Shown piece after piece: positions 49,256-59,507 of a stretch of DNA of 64,000 nt (its first letter is position 1; the number at the start of each line of letters is the position of its first letter). Position numbers and translations under genes: made by a program. Under the pieces are notes generated by a model that saw only the letters and a program-made list of their open reading frames with translations, had not been told where the DNA came from and did no database searches. The stretch is taken from NCBI GenBank assembly GCA_937129385.1, contig CAKZNC010000220.1, positions 96,483-160,482 of the forward strand, in the 5' to 3' direction. Source of the stretch: an uncultured Bacteroidota bacterium. Its GTDB lineage: Bacteria; Bacteroidota; Bacteroidia; Bacteroidales; GCA-2748055.

Positions 49256-50545
49256 CTAGGCAAGCCCCGTTGCCTTATCGATCAGTTCTTCCAGTTTTTC
49301 CCGTAGGGTTTCATAGCTGAAGTATTTTTTGCCAAGGTCAAAATTGTATTCCGCAATTTCCCGGGCCCGCTGAGGTTTATGAATGACCTCAGAGATCTCT
49401 TCTATCGCTTTACCGGTGAGGTGATTTTCTTCCAGCATTACGGTTTTAAATCCCTTGCTGCCGATATCTGGCATATATACGGGCTTATAATTATTCACGA
49501 AGATGGGACGACGTGCAAGCACTGCCTCAACAAAAGCATTTCCAAAACCCTCATATGTGCTGAAATATGTGCATGCTGTTGAATGGGCATAGGCATCGGA
49601 TAGAGAAAACCTTACATCGCCATTGGAGGGCGACAGCCCTTTGTTATGGAATAGGTGATATGCAAACCTGACCTGGTTACTTAGTTTAAGGTCGTGGACC
49701 AGGTCCTGCAATTCATGGTAATACTCGCTCCCTGCGTCGTCAGCATAATTGCCGGTGATCACCAGCTTGATTCGGCCGTCGTTCAATTCAGATACCAGTT
49801 TGATGGCCACTTCAATTCCTTTTCGCCTGACGATCCTGGTAATCTGGTACAGGTAAATATCTTCTGCCCCGAAGCCCAGGTATTCCGGTAGTTGTGCGTT
49901 TTTTTCGTTTTTCACACCGAAAGGAACGTTAAAATCCATGACATTGGGGACAATGACGGATGAACGATTGAACCTCTCCTTCAAGGTGTTGCTGGCATTG
50001 GTATTGATCACGGCATGTACCGAATTTGGAGCCAGTAGCGGAAAGACGTTCTTCACAAACCGATTGACCTCATCATGTGTGGAGATGTAGCGGTACTCTC
50101 TTTCCCAGGCAAAGTCGTGGTCGTGGGTTATCGTTGGGAGCCCCAGTTTTTTGACGGCTTTGTTGATGGCCATTCCCATCTCAAGGTGTGAGGGAAGGGA
50201 AGAGGCATTTTCTGAGATCAGCAAATCGATCTTTTGGTCATGTACCCACTGGATGATCTTTTTATATATTACTTTCGAGTAGAGGTTCAGGTGTTCGATC
50301 AGCTCTTCGGGATCTGTTTCGGGTTGGAAAAATGCTTTTTTCTGACTCCAGTAACTTTCGGGAGAAAAAAAGGACATTTCCGGGACCAGGGTTTCTCTTT
50401 CCGGGTTCATGGCCCTTTCCTGGAACTGCCCTGAGATGATATAGATCTCATGCCCCATTGACTGGAGGACCTCGATCCATTTTTCGGTTTCAAGGGCGAC
50501 ACCGTCCACCCCCCCAATTCTACCGATGATGATCCCGATGTTCAT
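49256..50545 (-). CDS. GT4 family glycosyltransferase
   Basis: GRIGGVDGVALETEKW N-terminus, ITRIVRRKGIEVAIKLV, STYEGFGNAFVEAVLARRPIFVN. Confidence 0.88.
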   Translation of the reverse strand: MNIGIIIGRIGGVDGVALETEKWIEVLQSMGHEIYIISGQFQERAMNPERETLVPEMSFFSPESYWSQKKAFFQPETDPEELIEHLNLYSKVIYKKIIQWVHDQKIDLLISENASSLPSHLEMGMAINKAVKKLGLPTITHDHDFAWEREYRYISTHDEVNRFVKNVFPLLAPNSVHAVINTNASNTLKERFNRSSVIVPNVMDFNVPFGVKNEKNAQLPEYLGFGAEDIYLYQITRIVRRKGIEVAIKLVSELNDGRIKLVITGNYADDAGSEYYHELQDLVHDLKLSNQVRFAYHLFHNKGLSPSNGDVRFSLSDAYAHSTACTYFSTYEGFGNAFVEAVLARRPIFVNNYKPVYMPDIGSKGFKTVMLEENHLTGKAIEEISEVIHKPQRAREIAEYNFDLGKKYFSYETLREKLEELIDKATGLA

Positions 50546-50575
50546 AAACCAAGAAGTTTGTTTTTAAATCATGGG

Positions 50576-51463
50576 TCAGAGGGAAAACACATCGCTGCCG
50601 ATGATACTGCCATTTGCATAGAGTTCCACCTGGTATTCACCCGGTACTATTTCACCGTTATTGGTCCAGAATATCGATATCGGCAGGTCGGCATTTTCAT
50701 AGGTGACGGTTCGCGAAGCAGAGACAGGAACCTCTTGCTCATCGACAGTGATCACCTCCATATCGGGTGATCCAAGCGCCAGTCCGTCAGGTCTCACCAG
50801 GCGAAGATAGATGGTTTTCTCCCCTGGTTCAACGACTGAATTGGCACGGACAACAAAATCTGTACGGATTTTATCAATGCTCTTTATCCTTCTCCTGGGC
50901 CTGTTGTTTTCATTGATGGGTTCAACATAAATGTTTGAGGCCTGTAACGTGGAGGCCTTGTCCTTGATCTCTTCAAGTGCAGCCTTGTCTGTTTCAAGTT
51001 TTTCCTTTTCAGTTTTCAACTGTTGCTCTGTCCTTTTCAGCTGAACATTTTCAGCCATCAGTTCCTGATTTTTAGAATTCAGGGAGTCGATCTGTACGAT
51101 ATAGCTGCGAAGGACCGACCTCAGGGTTTCCATTTCACGTTTGTACATCCTGATCTTGTATGCATCGTCAGCTTGAATGGCAATCAGTCGGTTGATCTTC
51201 TCCTGCTGGATTGCCATTTCTTCCTGGATACGTGAGTTATCTGTTTCCAGGGAGTCGTATGAAACATAGATATTATTCAGCTCTTTTTCAAGGGAATCTT
51301 TTTCCATGGCAAAATAGACCCGGTTCTCCTCCAGCGCATCACTGGTTTGGTCAAAGTCCTTTTTCAGGTCGACCAACATATATACAGAAACAGCAAGCAC
51401 TACGGCCAGCAGTCCGATCACCCCATATAAAACGCCAACATTTGTTGTTTTTTTCTCAGTCAT
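50576..51463 (-). CDS. Single-pass membrane coiled-coil protein of unknown function
   Basis: N-terminal TM, ~130-residue heptad-rich coiled coil, C-terminal beta-rich domain. Confidence 0.7.
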   Translation of the reverse strand: MTEKKTTNVGVLYGVIGLLAVVLAVSVYMLVDLKKDFDQTSDALEENRVYFAMEKDSLEKELNNIYVSYDSLETDNSRIQEEMAIQQEKINRLIAIQADDAYKIRMYKREMETLRSVLRSYIVQIDSLNSKNQELMAENVQLKRTEQQLKTEKEKLETDKAALEEIKDKASTLQASNIYVEPINENNRPRRRIKSIDKIRTDFVVRANSVVEPGEKTIYLRLVRPDGLALGSPDMEVITVDEQEVPVSASRTVTYENADLPISIFWTNNGEIVPGEYQVELYANGSIIGSDVFSL

Positions 51464-51554
51464 TCTTGTCAGTTTTCTCTACAAATATATGCATTAGGAT
51501 TCTACAAGTTCATTCCATTGCTGATATAATCAAAGGTTCAGGAAGAGGTCATTA

Positions 51555-52490
51555 TTATTTGCCTGGTTCATTTTTCAGTTCACTCTCAGAAAGCCCATAT
51601 TTTTCATCTGACTCCCAATTTCCCATCGGCTCAACATGAACCATAACATCGTACACATTTTCGATGTCTTCTTTAATTACATCTTCAACATTTTTAGCGA
51701 TATCGTGTGCCTCTTTAACCGACAGATCGGGATTTACCTCAATATCCAGGTTGATCATATAATTTGATCCGATCTTTCGGGCCCTGGTCCGGTGTGGGTT
51801 ATGGGCGCCTTCCACTTTCCTTATTGCTTTGAACAAACTCCCGTATAATTCCGGATCATCCAGTCCGTCCATGAGCTCCGTATTGGACCTTAAAAAAATC
51901 ATTATTGCCTCTACCATGATAAAGATGCTGATGACCAATGCAATGATCTTATCAATAATTGCCACTTCAAACAATACAGTTGCTAGCAGACCAATCAGAA
52001 CTGCCAATGAGATGAGCATATCGTTCCTCATGTGAATACCCATTGTTGAAAACATGTTGCTGTTATTCTTTTTCCCGACCCACTTCAGGTACAAGCTCAA
52101 TGAGATCTTGCCCGCCATTGAGAACAGTGTCACATATATTGCAATCATTGAAGGAATCCCGGCAACTTCATTATTGAGCAGCCGCTCGATGGTGGAAATT
52201 GCAAGCTGTGCACCGGCGAGGAATATGAGCATGGACAGCACCTTTGTTGCCACGGTATCGGCCTTCACATATCCGTAAGGAAATTTGATGTTGGGAGGCT
52301 TTGAGACCACGCGGGCAGCAACGAGTGTAACGATGGAACTAATGATGTCTGCAGAGGAGTCGATCCCGTCGGCAATAACAGCAAAACTACCCGAGATAAA
52401 TCCAACGATCAGCTTGAGTGTGGCCAGGAGTGCATTTCCAACGATCGAAACCCATGAAGCAAATATGATTTGTCTGTTCTTTTTTTTCAT
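51555..52490 (-). CDS. Cation diffusion facilitator family transporter
   Basis: DGIDSSADIISSIVTLVAARVV, FPYGYVKADTVATKV, C-terminal VHVEPMG. Confidence 0.9.
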   Translation of the reverse strand: MKKKNRQIIFASWVSIVGNALLATLKLIVGFISGSFAVIADGIDSSADIISSIVTLVAARVVSKPPNIKFPYGYVKADTVATKVLSMLIFLAGAQLAISTIERLLNNEVAGIPSMIAIYVTLFSMAGKISLSLYLKWVGKKNNSNMFSTMGIHMRNDMLISLAVLIGLLATVLFEVAIIDKIIALVISIFIMVEAIMIFLRSNTELMDGLDDPELYGSLFKAIRKVEGAHNPHRTRARKIGSNYMINLDIEVNPDLSVKEAHDIAKNVEDVIKEDIENVYDVMVHVEPMGNWESDEKYGLSESELKNEPGK

Positions 52491-52494
52491 TTTA

Positions 52495-53418
52495 TTAATG
52501 TGATCCGGAAATCAACCCCTTTCCATGGGGGGCATCAAATTCGAATTGCAGGGTGATATGTTGAATATGAAACCTTTTCCTGAGCAGCCGCTCCACTTTG
52601 TCTCTTATCACCTGTATTTCGCTGATCTTAAGATCCGCTCCAACTTCGATATGCGCCTCAAGATGGATTTCGCTTTCACTCAGGTTCCAGACATGCAGGT
52701 GATGGATGCTGGTGATCTCGGGAAATGCTTCAACCTTGTATTGAATTTTTTTAAGGTCAAGGTGTTCGGGGGTTGACTGCATCAGGATATTCACTGCCTC
52801 TTTCAGTATAATGTAAGATTCGCGGATCAGGTAAAGTCCGATCAGGAAGGTAACCAGGGGGTCCAGCCAGTAGATCTCAAACAACTGGATTGCTGCTGCG
52901 GCCAGCACAACAACTACTGAAGAGAGGCTGTCTCCGATCAGGTGCACATATGCAGCCTTTACATTGATGCTTTTTTTGGAATCATTATGAAGCAGTGCAA
53001 CAGCCAGCACATTTGCCCCCAGTCCGATCATGGCAACAATGATCACAATCAGTGATTTGACCGGCTCGGGATCCTGAAGCCTTATCCAGGCCTCTTTGAA
53101 CAGATAGAAACAGATGATGATGAGAATGACCGCATTGAGCAAAGCGGCCAGAATTTCCACACGTTTATAGCCAAAGGTTTTCTTTGCGTCAGCCTTGCGT
53201 TTGCCCATTCTTATCGCCACATATGCGATGAAGGTGGCAAATGTATCACTCAGGTTATGCAGGGCGTCGGACAGAAGCGCCAGGCTGTTGGACAGGATTC
53301 CGCCCGCAATCTCAACAACCGTGATCACAAGGTTCAATAAAGTGGCCACAAGCAGGTTTTTATCATTTACCGGCTTGTGATGATAGTTTTTATATCTTTT
53401 CTTCTTTTTTTCCTCCAT
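52495..53418 (-). CDS. Cation diffusion facilitator family transporter (CzcD/ZitB type)
   Basis: GILSNSLALLSDALHNLSDTFATF, TFGYKRVEILAALLNAV, HLIGDSLSSVVV, HHLHVWNLSESEIHLEAH. Confidence 0.93.
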   Translation of the reverse strand: MEEKKKKRYKNYHHKPVNDKNLLVATLLNLVITVVEIAGGILSNSLALLSDALHNLSDTFATFIAYVAIRMGKRKADAKKTFGYKRVEILAALLNAVILIIICFYLFKEAWIRLQDPEPVKSLIVIIVAMIGLGANVLAVALLHNDSKKSINVKAAYVHLIGDSLSSVVVVLAAAAIQLFEIYWLDPLVTFLIGLYLIRESYIILKEAVNILMQSTPEHLDLKKIQYKVEAFPEITSIHHLHVWNLSESEIHLEAHIEVGADLKISEIQVIRDKVERLLRKRFHIQHITLQFEFDAPHGKGLISGSH

Positions 53419-53419
53419 T

Positions 53420-54244
53420 TTAAATAAACAATAACAGGCTCAGAGCCATTACAGCCATTCCGCTAATAAACCCATAGATGGAATAGTGATGATGTCCAAA
53501 CTCCTCTGCTGTGGGGAGCAGCTCATCAATGGAAATAAACACCATGATTCCTGCAACTGAAGCAAACAGGAATCCAAATACACCATGAGGGATCTCATTG
53601 CTGTTAAAAAAGACTGAGAGGATCAGGAATGCTGTAAGTGCCCCCACAGGTTCTGCCAGTCCGGAAACCAATGAAAGTAAAAACCCCTTTTTCTTATTAC
53701 CGGTACCATAAGAAATGGGGACAGACACCGCAATTCCCTCCGGAATATTGTGGATGGCAATCGCAATGGCAACCGGAACCGCCAGTTCAGGCTCTGACAG
53801 TCCGGCAAGAAATGTGGCGATCCCTTCAGGAAAATTATGAATTGCAATGGCCAGTGCTGTAAACAACCCCATTCTAACAAGTCGGGGATCTTTGTAAACA
53901 TTAGACATCTTCACATCTTCGATCCGCTTCACTTCATGCGGGTTTTCATAGGAAGGAATCAGTTTATCGATCAGGGCAATGACGAAAACTCCGGTAAAAA
54001 ATGCAAGCACCGTTATCCAGGCACCGCCAGGGGTTCCATATACGAGTTTCAAAGAATCACCGGCCTTGGAGAGGATCTCAACGAATGATACGTAGATCAT
54101 CACCCCGGCAGAGAACCCCAGGCTGGCGGACAAGAATTTTGTGTTTGTCTTTTTTGTAAAAAATGCAAGGGCACTTCCGATCCCGGTTGATAACCCGGCA
54201 AATACTGTCAATCCAAATGCAAACCAAAAATTACCAATATCCAT
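53420..54244 (-). CDS. zupT: ZIP family zinc transporter (ZupT-like)
   Basis: [14 protein letters not shown] and [12 protein letters not shown] metal-site helices; [16 protein letters not shown]. Confidence 0.9.
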   Translation of the reverse strand: MDIGNFWFAFGLTVFAGLSTGIGSALAFFTKKTNTKFLSASLGFSAGVMIYVSFVEILSKAGDSLKLVYGTPGGAWITVLAFFTGVFVIALIDKLIPSYENPHEVKRIEDVKMSNVYKDPRLVRMGLFTALAIAIHNFPEGIATFLAGLSEPELAVPVAIAIAIHNIPEGIAVSVPISYGTGNKKKGFLLSLVSGLAEPVGALTAFLILSVFFNSNEIPHGVFGFLFASVAGIMVFISIDELLPTAEEFGHHHYSIYGFISGMAVMALSLLLFI

Positions 54245-54330
54245 GCACCAGTGAGAATTAAATCAATATCATCATTTTCGGGCGCAATCCCCGCATATCG
54301 CGGATCCGCGATTGAGCTGACTGATTGTGC

Positions 54331-55206
54331 TTATTTCTTTTTCTTTTTGTCCTGCTTTGCTTTTTCAGGAATTGGGGTTTTGGAAAAATATTTCGGTTTT
54401 TTCCCTGTATATACAATTAAAAGAACGCCAATGAGAATAAAGGGCAGACTTAGCCACTGCCCCATGTTCAGCAACATTCCCGATTCAAAAGATACCTGGT
54501 CGCGTTTGATAAATTCAATAAAGAACCTGGCTGCGAAAAGCAATATCAGGAAGATCCCGAAAATAAGTCCGTCCCTGATCTCGTCTTTCCGCCTTTTATA
54601 GAATATGAACAGGATGACAAAGATCAGCAGGTAGCTCAGGGCTTCGTAAATCTGGGTGGGATGGCTTGGAACATTCTGCAGGATCTCTCCCGTATTGGGA
54701 TCCCTTACCACATCCCTGACAAAGAGAAATGCCCAGGGAACATCCGTGGCCCTGCCGTATATCTCAGAATTGAAAAGGTTCCCGGTACGGATAAATGCAC
54801 CACCAAGCGGGACGACGATCACGATTCTGTCCATCAGCCAGAGGAATGAGAGTTTGTGTTTCCTTATATAGAGCCACAAAGCTAGCACTATTCCGATAGC
54901 AGCACCATGACTGGCCAGTCCGCCCTCCCATATCTTAAGAATCTCAACGGGGTTTTTCAGGTAGAATGCGGGTTCATAAAAAAGGCAATGGCCAAGGCGG
55001 GCACCGGCGATCGTACCTATGGCCACATAGATCAGGAGCTGATCGAGCATTTCAGCATCCAGGCGCTTAATTTTGAGGGCCTTTGTAAATACAAGGTAAC
55101 CCGAAAGGAATGCACCAGCAAACATCAGGCCGTACCACCGGATCGATAGTCCGCCAATGCTGAAAATTTCTGGATCAACATTCCAGGTGATATAATTCAG
55201 TATCAT
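54331..55206 (-). CDS. lgt: Prolipoprotein diacylglyceryl transferase
   Basis: IRWYGLMFAGAFLSGY, GARLGHCLFYEP, WEGGLASHGAAIG, RTGNLFNSEIYG, HPTQIYEAL. Confidence 0.95.
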   Translation of the reverse strand: MILNYITWNVDPEIFSIGGLSIRWYGLMFAGAFLSGYLVFTKALKIKRLDAEMLDQLLIYVAIGTIAGARLGHCLFYEPAFYLKNPVEILKIWEGGLASHGAAIGIVLALWLYIRKHKLSFLWLMDRIVIVVPLGGAFIRTGNLFNSEIYGRATDVPWAFLFVRDVVRDPNTGEILQNVPSHPTQIYEALSYLLIFVILFIFYKRRKDEIRDGLIFGIFLILLFAARFFIEFIKRDQVSFESGMLLNMGQWLSLPFILIGVLLIVYTGKKPKYFSKTPIPEKAKQDKKKKK

Positions 55207-55387
55207 GTTGTTGTGTTTTTGAAGGGATAAAGCTACAAATTATATACTATTCTTACTCACACAGAGTTTAATTAAATACACCCTCGGGTTACTCTCCCTG
55301 CAAGAAGGAGAAATTTCCGCTATTTTCCAGCCAGCTGTTTGAAAAAAAATTTGCGGGGATGCTTCTCATACGCACGGAGAGAGATTT

Positions 55388-55420
55388 TTTGCAGAACAGA
55401 TGATGGAATAACTATCTTTG
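55388..55420 (+). promoter_or_regulatory. Bacteroidota-type promoter (TTTG - N21 - TATCTTTG)
   Basis: TTTG 55388-55391 and TATCTTTG 55413-55420 ahead of the ATG at 55430. Confidence 0.5.
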
Positions 55421-55429
55421 CAATCCAGT

Positions 55430-57331
55430 ATGAGAACAAAATCTTTCATAGTCCCCATTACAATACTGTTGGCATTCCTGATTGCCCGGGGATGTGCCCA
55501 GCAGGGCGCACCAACCGGGGGTCCGCAGGATGAAACACCTCCGAAAGTTTTAAGCACCGATCCCCCCAATTATTCGACGCATTTTAATACTGACAAGATC
55601 ACCATAACATTCGATGAGTACCTGGACATGGGGAATTTTACCCAGGAACTTGTTGTTTCCCCTCCCATGGAGGAGAAGCCCCTGGTCAGGATGAGGAAAA
55701 AATCATTGATCATAGATTTTGAAGAGGAGCTGAAGGAGGATGTTACATATACATTCAATTTCGGAGAAGGTATCAAGGATCTTAATGAGCAGAATGTATT
55801 GATGAACTATGAATATGTATTTTCCACCGGTGATTATCTGGATTCGCTGTCTGTCAAGGGTCGCTTGCGGAATGCTTTTGACCTGACCATCCCGGAGACG
55901 CCCATATTTGTTATGTTGTACCGATCGTTGGAGGATTCTGTTCCGCTGACTGAAATTCCATATTATGTAGGAAGAGCAGACAAGGAGGGTAATTTTGCAG
56001 TCAACAACCTCAGGGAGGATATTTACAAGATCTTTGTACTTAAGGACGGCAACAACAATTTCCTTTATGACCTTCCAGCCGAGAAGATCGCATTTCTTGA
56101 TACGAGCTTAAGGGTGGATGGTGCATATTTCAGAAAGCTGCTCCTTGAAAGTGGCACATATGATTCTTCGGACCTTCAACCGGACACCCTGCGACTGGAT
56201 GTTGACACAACCGGGATGAGCAGTGATTCGATTACGATGCTGCTGGATTCACTTGAATCGCTCAAACCAGATTTCAATGCGCTATATGTGGACATGTTCA
56301 TGTTTGAAGAGAAATCACTGAATCAATTCATCAGCGAATATGACAGGGAAGCGCGTGAGAAATTGACCATGGTATTCAATATTCCGCTGACGGACAGTTT
56401 CAGCTATTCGCCGATCATTCCCGAATTCCTTGGGATGAAGGATTTGGTTCCTGAATTTGGTCTTGCCAGGGATTCACTTACGATCTGGCTTGGAGACACG
56501 GTTGTGGCGGCCCAGGACACTATAGGTATACAGCTTCAGTATACTGTCTATGATTCCCTGAGTCAGCCCCAGCTCAAAAACGATACGCTGATTTTTGTTT
56601 TCCGCGACCCTTCCTCAAAAAATAGTAAGGATGCAAAGGAAAATGAGCCGGAGGCCCTAAATGTCTCCATGGTTCGCAACCGGGGAAAGCACCACATACA
56701 GAAAGACCTGACTTTTACAATTCCACAACCTCTAAAGACCATTGACCCTTCTAAATTTGAACTTTTCATCATTCCCGATACTATAGAAGTTCCTGTCAGT
56801 TTCACCCCCGTTCAGGATACGGCACACATCCGAAAAGCAAGGATCAGTCATGAATGGAAGGAGGAGGCGAAGTACAAGATCGTGCTCTACCCGGGAGCGA
56901 TCCAAAACATTTATGGTGTGACCAATGACACTTCCATTTCAACGTTCCAGATCCGGCCACTGGCAGAATACGGGCAGATCAACCTGACAATCGAGAATGT
57001 CCAGGATACGCTACTGATACAACTTTTTGCAAAAAACAAAATGGTCAGAGAAAGCACAGCCCACGGACCGGGTACATATTCGTTCGGCTTCCTTGAACCG
57101 GCGACCTACCGAATTAAATTCATTCATGACAGGAATAATAACGGGGATTGGGATACAGGAAAATATATTGAAGGAAGACAACCGGAAAAAGTCGAATTTC
57201 TGACCAGGGATATGAAAGTGCGGGCCAACTGGGACCATAATGCTACATATGTGATGGGTTCCAATATTGAACCGCCGGCAGAAGCAGAAAACATTTCCAC
57301 AGAAGGAGGCAAAGAGGATCCATTGTTTTGA
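55430..57331 (+). CDS. Ig-like (Big_5/SbsA-type) domain lipoprotein
   Basis: Lipobox (FLIARGCAQ) from ATG 55430; PPKVLSTDPPNYSTHFNTDKITITFDEYLDMGNFTQELVVSPP. Confidence 0.83.
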   Translation: MRTKSFIVPITILLAFLIARGCAQQGAPTGGPQDETPPKVLSTDPPNYSTHFNTDKITITFDEYLDMGNFTQELVVSPPMEEKPLVRMRKKSLIIDFEEELKEDVTYTFNFGEGIKDLNEQNVLMNYEYVFSTGDYLDSLSVKGRLRNAFDLTIPETPIFVMLYRSLEDSVPLTEIPYYVGRADKEGNFAVNNLREDIYKIFVLKDGNNNFLYDLPAEKIAFLDTSLRVDGAYFRKLLLESGTYDSSDLQPDTLRLDVDTTGMSSDSITMLLDSLESLKPDFNALYVDMFMFEEKSLNQFISEYDREAREKLTMVFNIPLTDSFSYSPIIPEFLGMKDLVPEFGLARDSLTIWLGDTVVAAQDTIGIQLQYTVYDSLSQPQLKNDTLIFVFRDPSSKNSKDAKENEPEALNVSMVRNRGKHHIQKDLTFTIPQPLKTIDPSKFELFIIPDTIEVPVSFTPVQDTAHIRKARISHEWKEEAKYKIVLYPGAIQNIYGVTNDTSISTFQIRPLAEYGQINLTIENVQDTLLIQLFAKNKMVRESTAHGPGTYSFGFLEPATYRIKFIHDRNNNGDWDTGKYIEGRQPEKVEFLTRDMKVRANWDHNATYVMGSNIEPPAEAENISTEGGKEDPLF

Positions 57332-57400
57332 TCTGCCAGGAGCCGGGTTCTGTTTGAGAATTCCCTAAAGGCAGATGGAGGCTGGTCCCGTGTTCAGTTC

Positions 57401-58357
57401 TTAAATCTCTTTCCAGACCAATGCAGCAGCACCCAAAACTGCGATATTCTTATCGAGCAGCGCAGAGGGGAGTATTTTGATCTTGCCCCTGAAGATCTCA
57501 AGAACATTCTCATCCATGGCACATTTTGTGGGATCAAAGATCCAGGATCCGGCTTTTGCGAGTCCGCCGAAGAGGAATATGGCTTGCGGACTTATATGTG
57601 CTACTGTATCCGCAAGCGCCTTTCCCAGCATAATGCCGGTGCGTTTAAATGCCTTTTTTGCAATGGGATCTCCAGCGATTGCAGCATCGGTAATATCCTT
57701 TGCCTCGAGTTTGTCAAAAGTTGTCTTTCTGAATATTGTTTCATCGGTCTCAGAAGAAAGAAGTTCGAACACGGTTCTTTTGATTCCGGTAGCAGATACG
57801 TAAGTCTCAAGACATCCACGTTTTCCACAGCCACATTTGCGGCCGTTTTCAACTACATTCACATGGCCGAGCTCACCTGCAAATCCGTCATGACCATAAA
57901 CCAGGTCTCCATTTACGATGATCCCGCTGCCGAGTCCGGTTCCCAGGGTGATCATCAGGAAATTCTTCATATTCTGGGCCGCCCCGAAGACCATCTCTCC
58001 GATGGCTGCTGCATTGGCATCATTGGTAATTGCAACCGGCAGGTTAAATTTTGTACTGAATATTTCAGCGAATGGAATAACGCCCTTCCAGATAAGGTTT
58101 GGAGCAAACTCAATATTGCCGGTATAATAGTTTGCATTTGGCGCCCCGACACCGATCCCCATCAGCTTGTATTTCTCTTTTTCGTTCTCAAGAAAGTTAT
58201 TGATCCGTTCCCTGATCGCATCTGCAAACAGATTGGGATCGTCGTATTTGTCTGTTTCAATAAACGCCTCGTAATATAGATTTCCGGAACGGTCAGCAAT
58301 TCCCATTTTAGTATAGGTGCCGCCTATATCAATTCCAATAACAACTTCCACCGTCAT
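57401..58357 (-). CDS. ROK family sugar kinase
   Basis: GIDIGGTYTKMGI, ITNDANAAAIGE, ITLGTGLGSGIIVNG, CGCGKRGCLETYVS. Confidence 0.93.
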   Translation of the reverse strand: MTVEVVIGIDIGGTYTKMGIADRSGNLYYEAFIETDKYDDPNLFADAIRERINNFLENEKEKYKLMGIGVGAPNANYYTGNIEFAPNLIWKGVIPFAEIFSTKFNLPVAITNDANAAAIGEMVFGAAQNMKNFLMITLGTGLGSGIIVNGDLVYGHDGFAGELGHVNVVENGRKCGCGKRGCLETYVSATGIKRTVFELLSSETDETIFRKTTFDKLEAKDITDAAIAGDPIAKKAFKRTGIMLGKALADTVAHISPQAIFLFGGLAKAGSWIFDPTKCAMDENVLEIFRGKIKILPSALLDKNIAVLGAAALVWKEI

Positions 58358-58646
58358 AATTTCCCCTGTATTTGGTCAGGAAAACAAAAATATAACAAAT
58401 AGTTCACACCTTCAAGGAAACAGTGATAAGCCGTATTGTATGGGGTTTCCATTATACACCAACCTCCTGCCGATCCTGCAATGAATCCCGATATACAGCC
58501 TTGTTAATTAATCAATTTGCTCAAGTCATGAAAGGCCCCGGTTATGTTCTCTTTATTACATGTTATATATACATGAACACTGGTTTATCTCTGGGGAATT
58601 GTGGAATATTTTATAAATTAGCTGTATAAACCAAAAACAATACCTC

Positions 58647-59507
58647 ATGAAAAGCTTCATTATTCCCATCGATTTTTCCAGGGAATCGATCGCCGGTCTG
58701 GACATGGCAGTATTATTTTCCCAGAAGAAGGAGATCAATATTCAGATGGTCTATGTGATTACATCCATTACCGATTATCATCCGAGTTCCATCAGTGACG
58801 AGCACAAATTTGCAGAGGAGCGGTTTAAAAAACTGATCAGCGAATATGAGCCTAAGCTTGGAAAAAATTCAAAACTCAGGTACATCATTAAAAAGGGGAA
58901 AGTATACCGGGAGATCGTGAGCCAGGTAAACAGCTACAAAGATGCGATGGTCAGCGCCTCGACGCACGGCGCCTCCGGGTTCGAAGAGCTTTTCGTGGGC
59001 AGTAATGCACTGAAGATCATGTCTGCAACCAGCAATCCGGTCCTGACAGTCAGGAAAAGCCCGGTTCCGGACAAAATTCAGAAAGTCCTGCTGCCCATCA
59101 AGCTTCATCCGGATACACGACAGAAGGTACCCACGGCAGTGGAGATCGCCAGGCTTTTTGAAGCTGAAGTGCATGTTTTGGGTATATCAACCACAAAGAA
59201 CAGACGGGACCTGGAGCGCCTGGAGTCTTATAGTAAGCAGACAATGGGTTTCCTTGAAAGCAGGGATGTAAAGGTCGTGCATCATATGGTAACGGGGGAC
59301 AGTCTGCCCACACTCACTCTTAATTACGCTGAGGCGATTGATACCGATCTGATCATCATGATGTCGAGCGCCATTGACAAGTGGAATGTTTTTTTCGGCA
59401 GCTATGCTCAACAGATGCTGAACAGGTCAAAATTGCCACTCCTCAGTATTAAACCAAGACCCAAGCAGTTGCCAACAGGTTTTAATACATTCGGACCTGA
59501 ATTATGA
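58647..59507 (+). CDS. Universal stress protein (two tandem USP-like domains)
   Basis: MKSFIIPIDFSRESIAGLDMAV, VSASTHGASGFEELFVGSNALKIM, second half VLLPIKLHPDT...LIIMMSS. Confidence 0.88.
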   Translation: MKSFIIPIDFSRESIAGLDMAVLFSQKKEINIQMVYVITSITDYHPSSISDEHKFAEERFKKLISEYEPKLGKNSKLRYIIKKGKVYREIVSQVNSYKDAMVSASTHGASGFEELFVGSNALKIMSATSNPVLTVRKSPVPDKIQKVLLPIKLHPDTRQKVPTAVEIARLFEAEVHVLGISTTKNRRDLERLESYSKQTMGFLESRDVKVVHHMVTGDSLPTLTLNYAEAIDTDLIIMMSSAIDKWNVFFGSYAQQMLNRSKLPLLSIKPRPKQLPTGFNTFGPEL

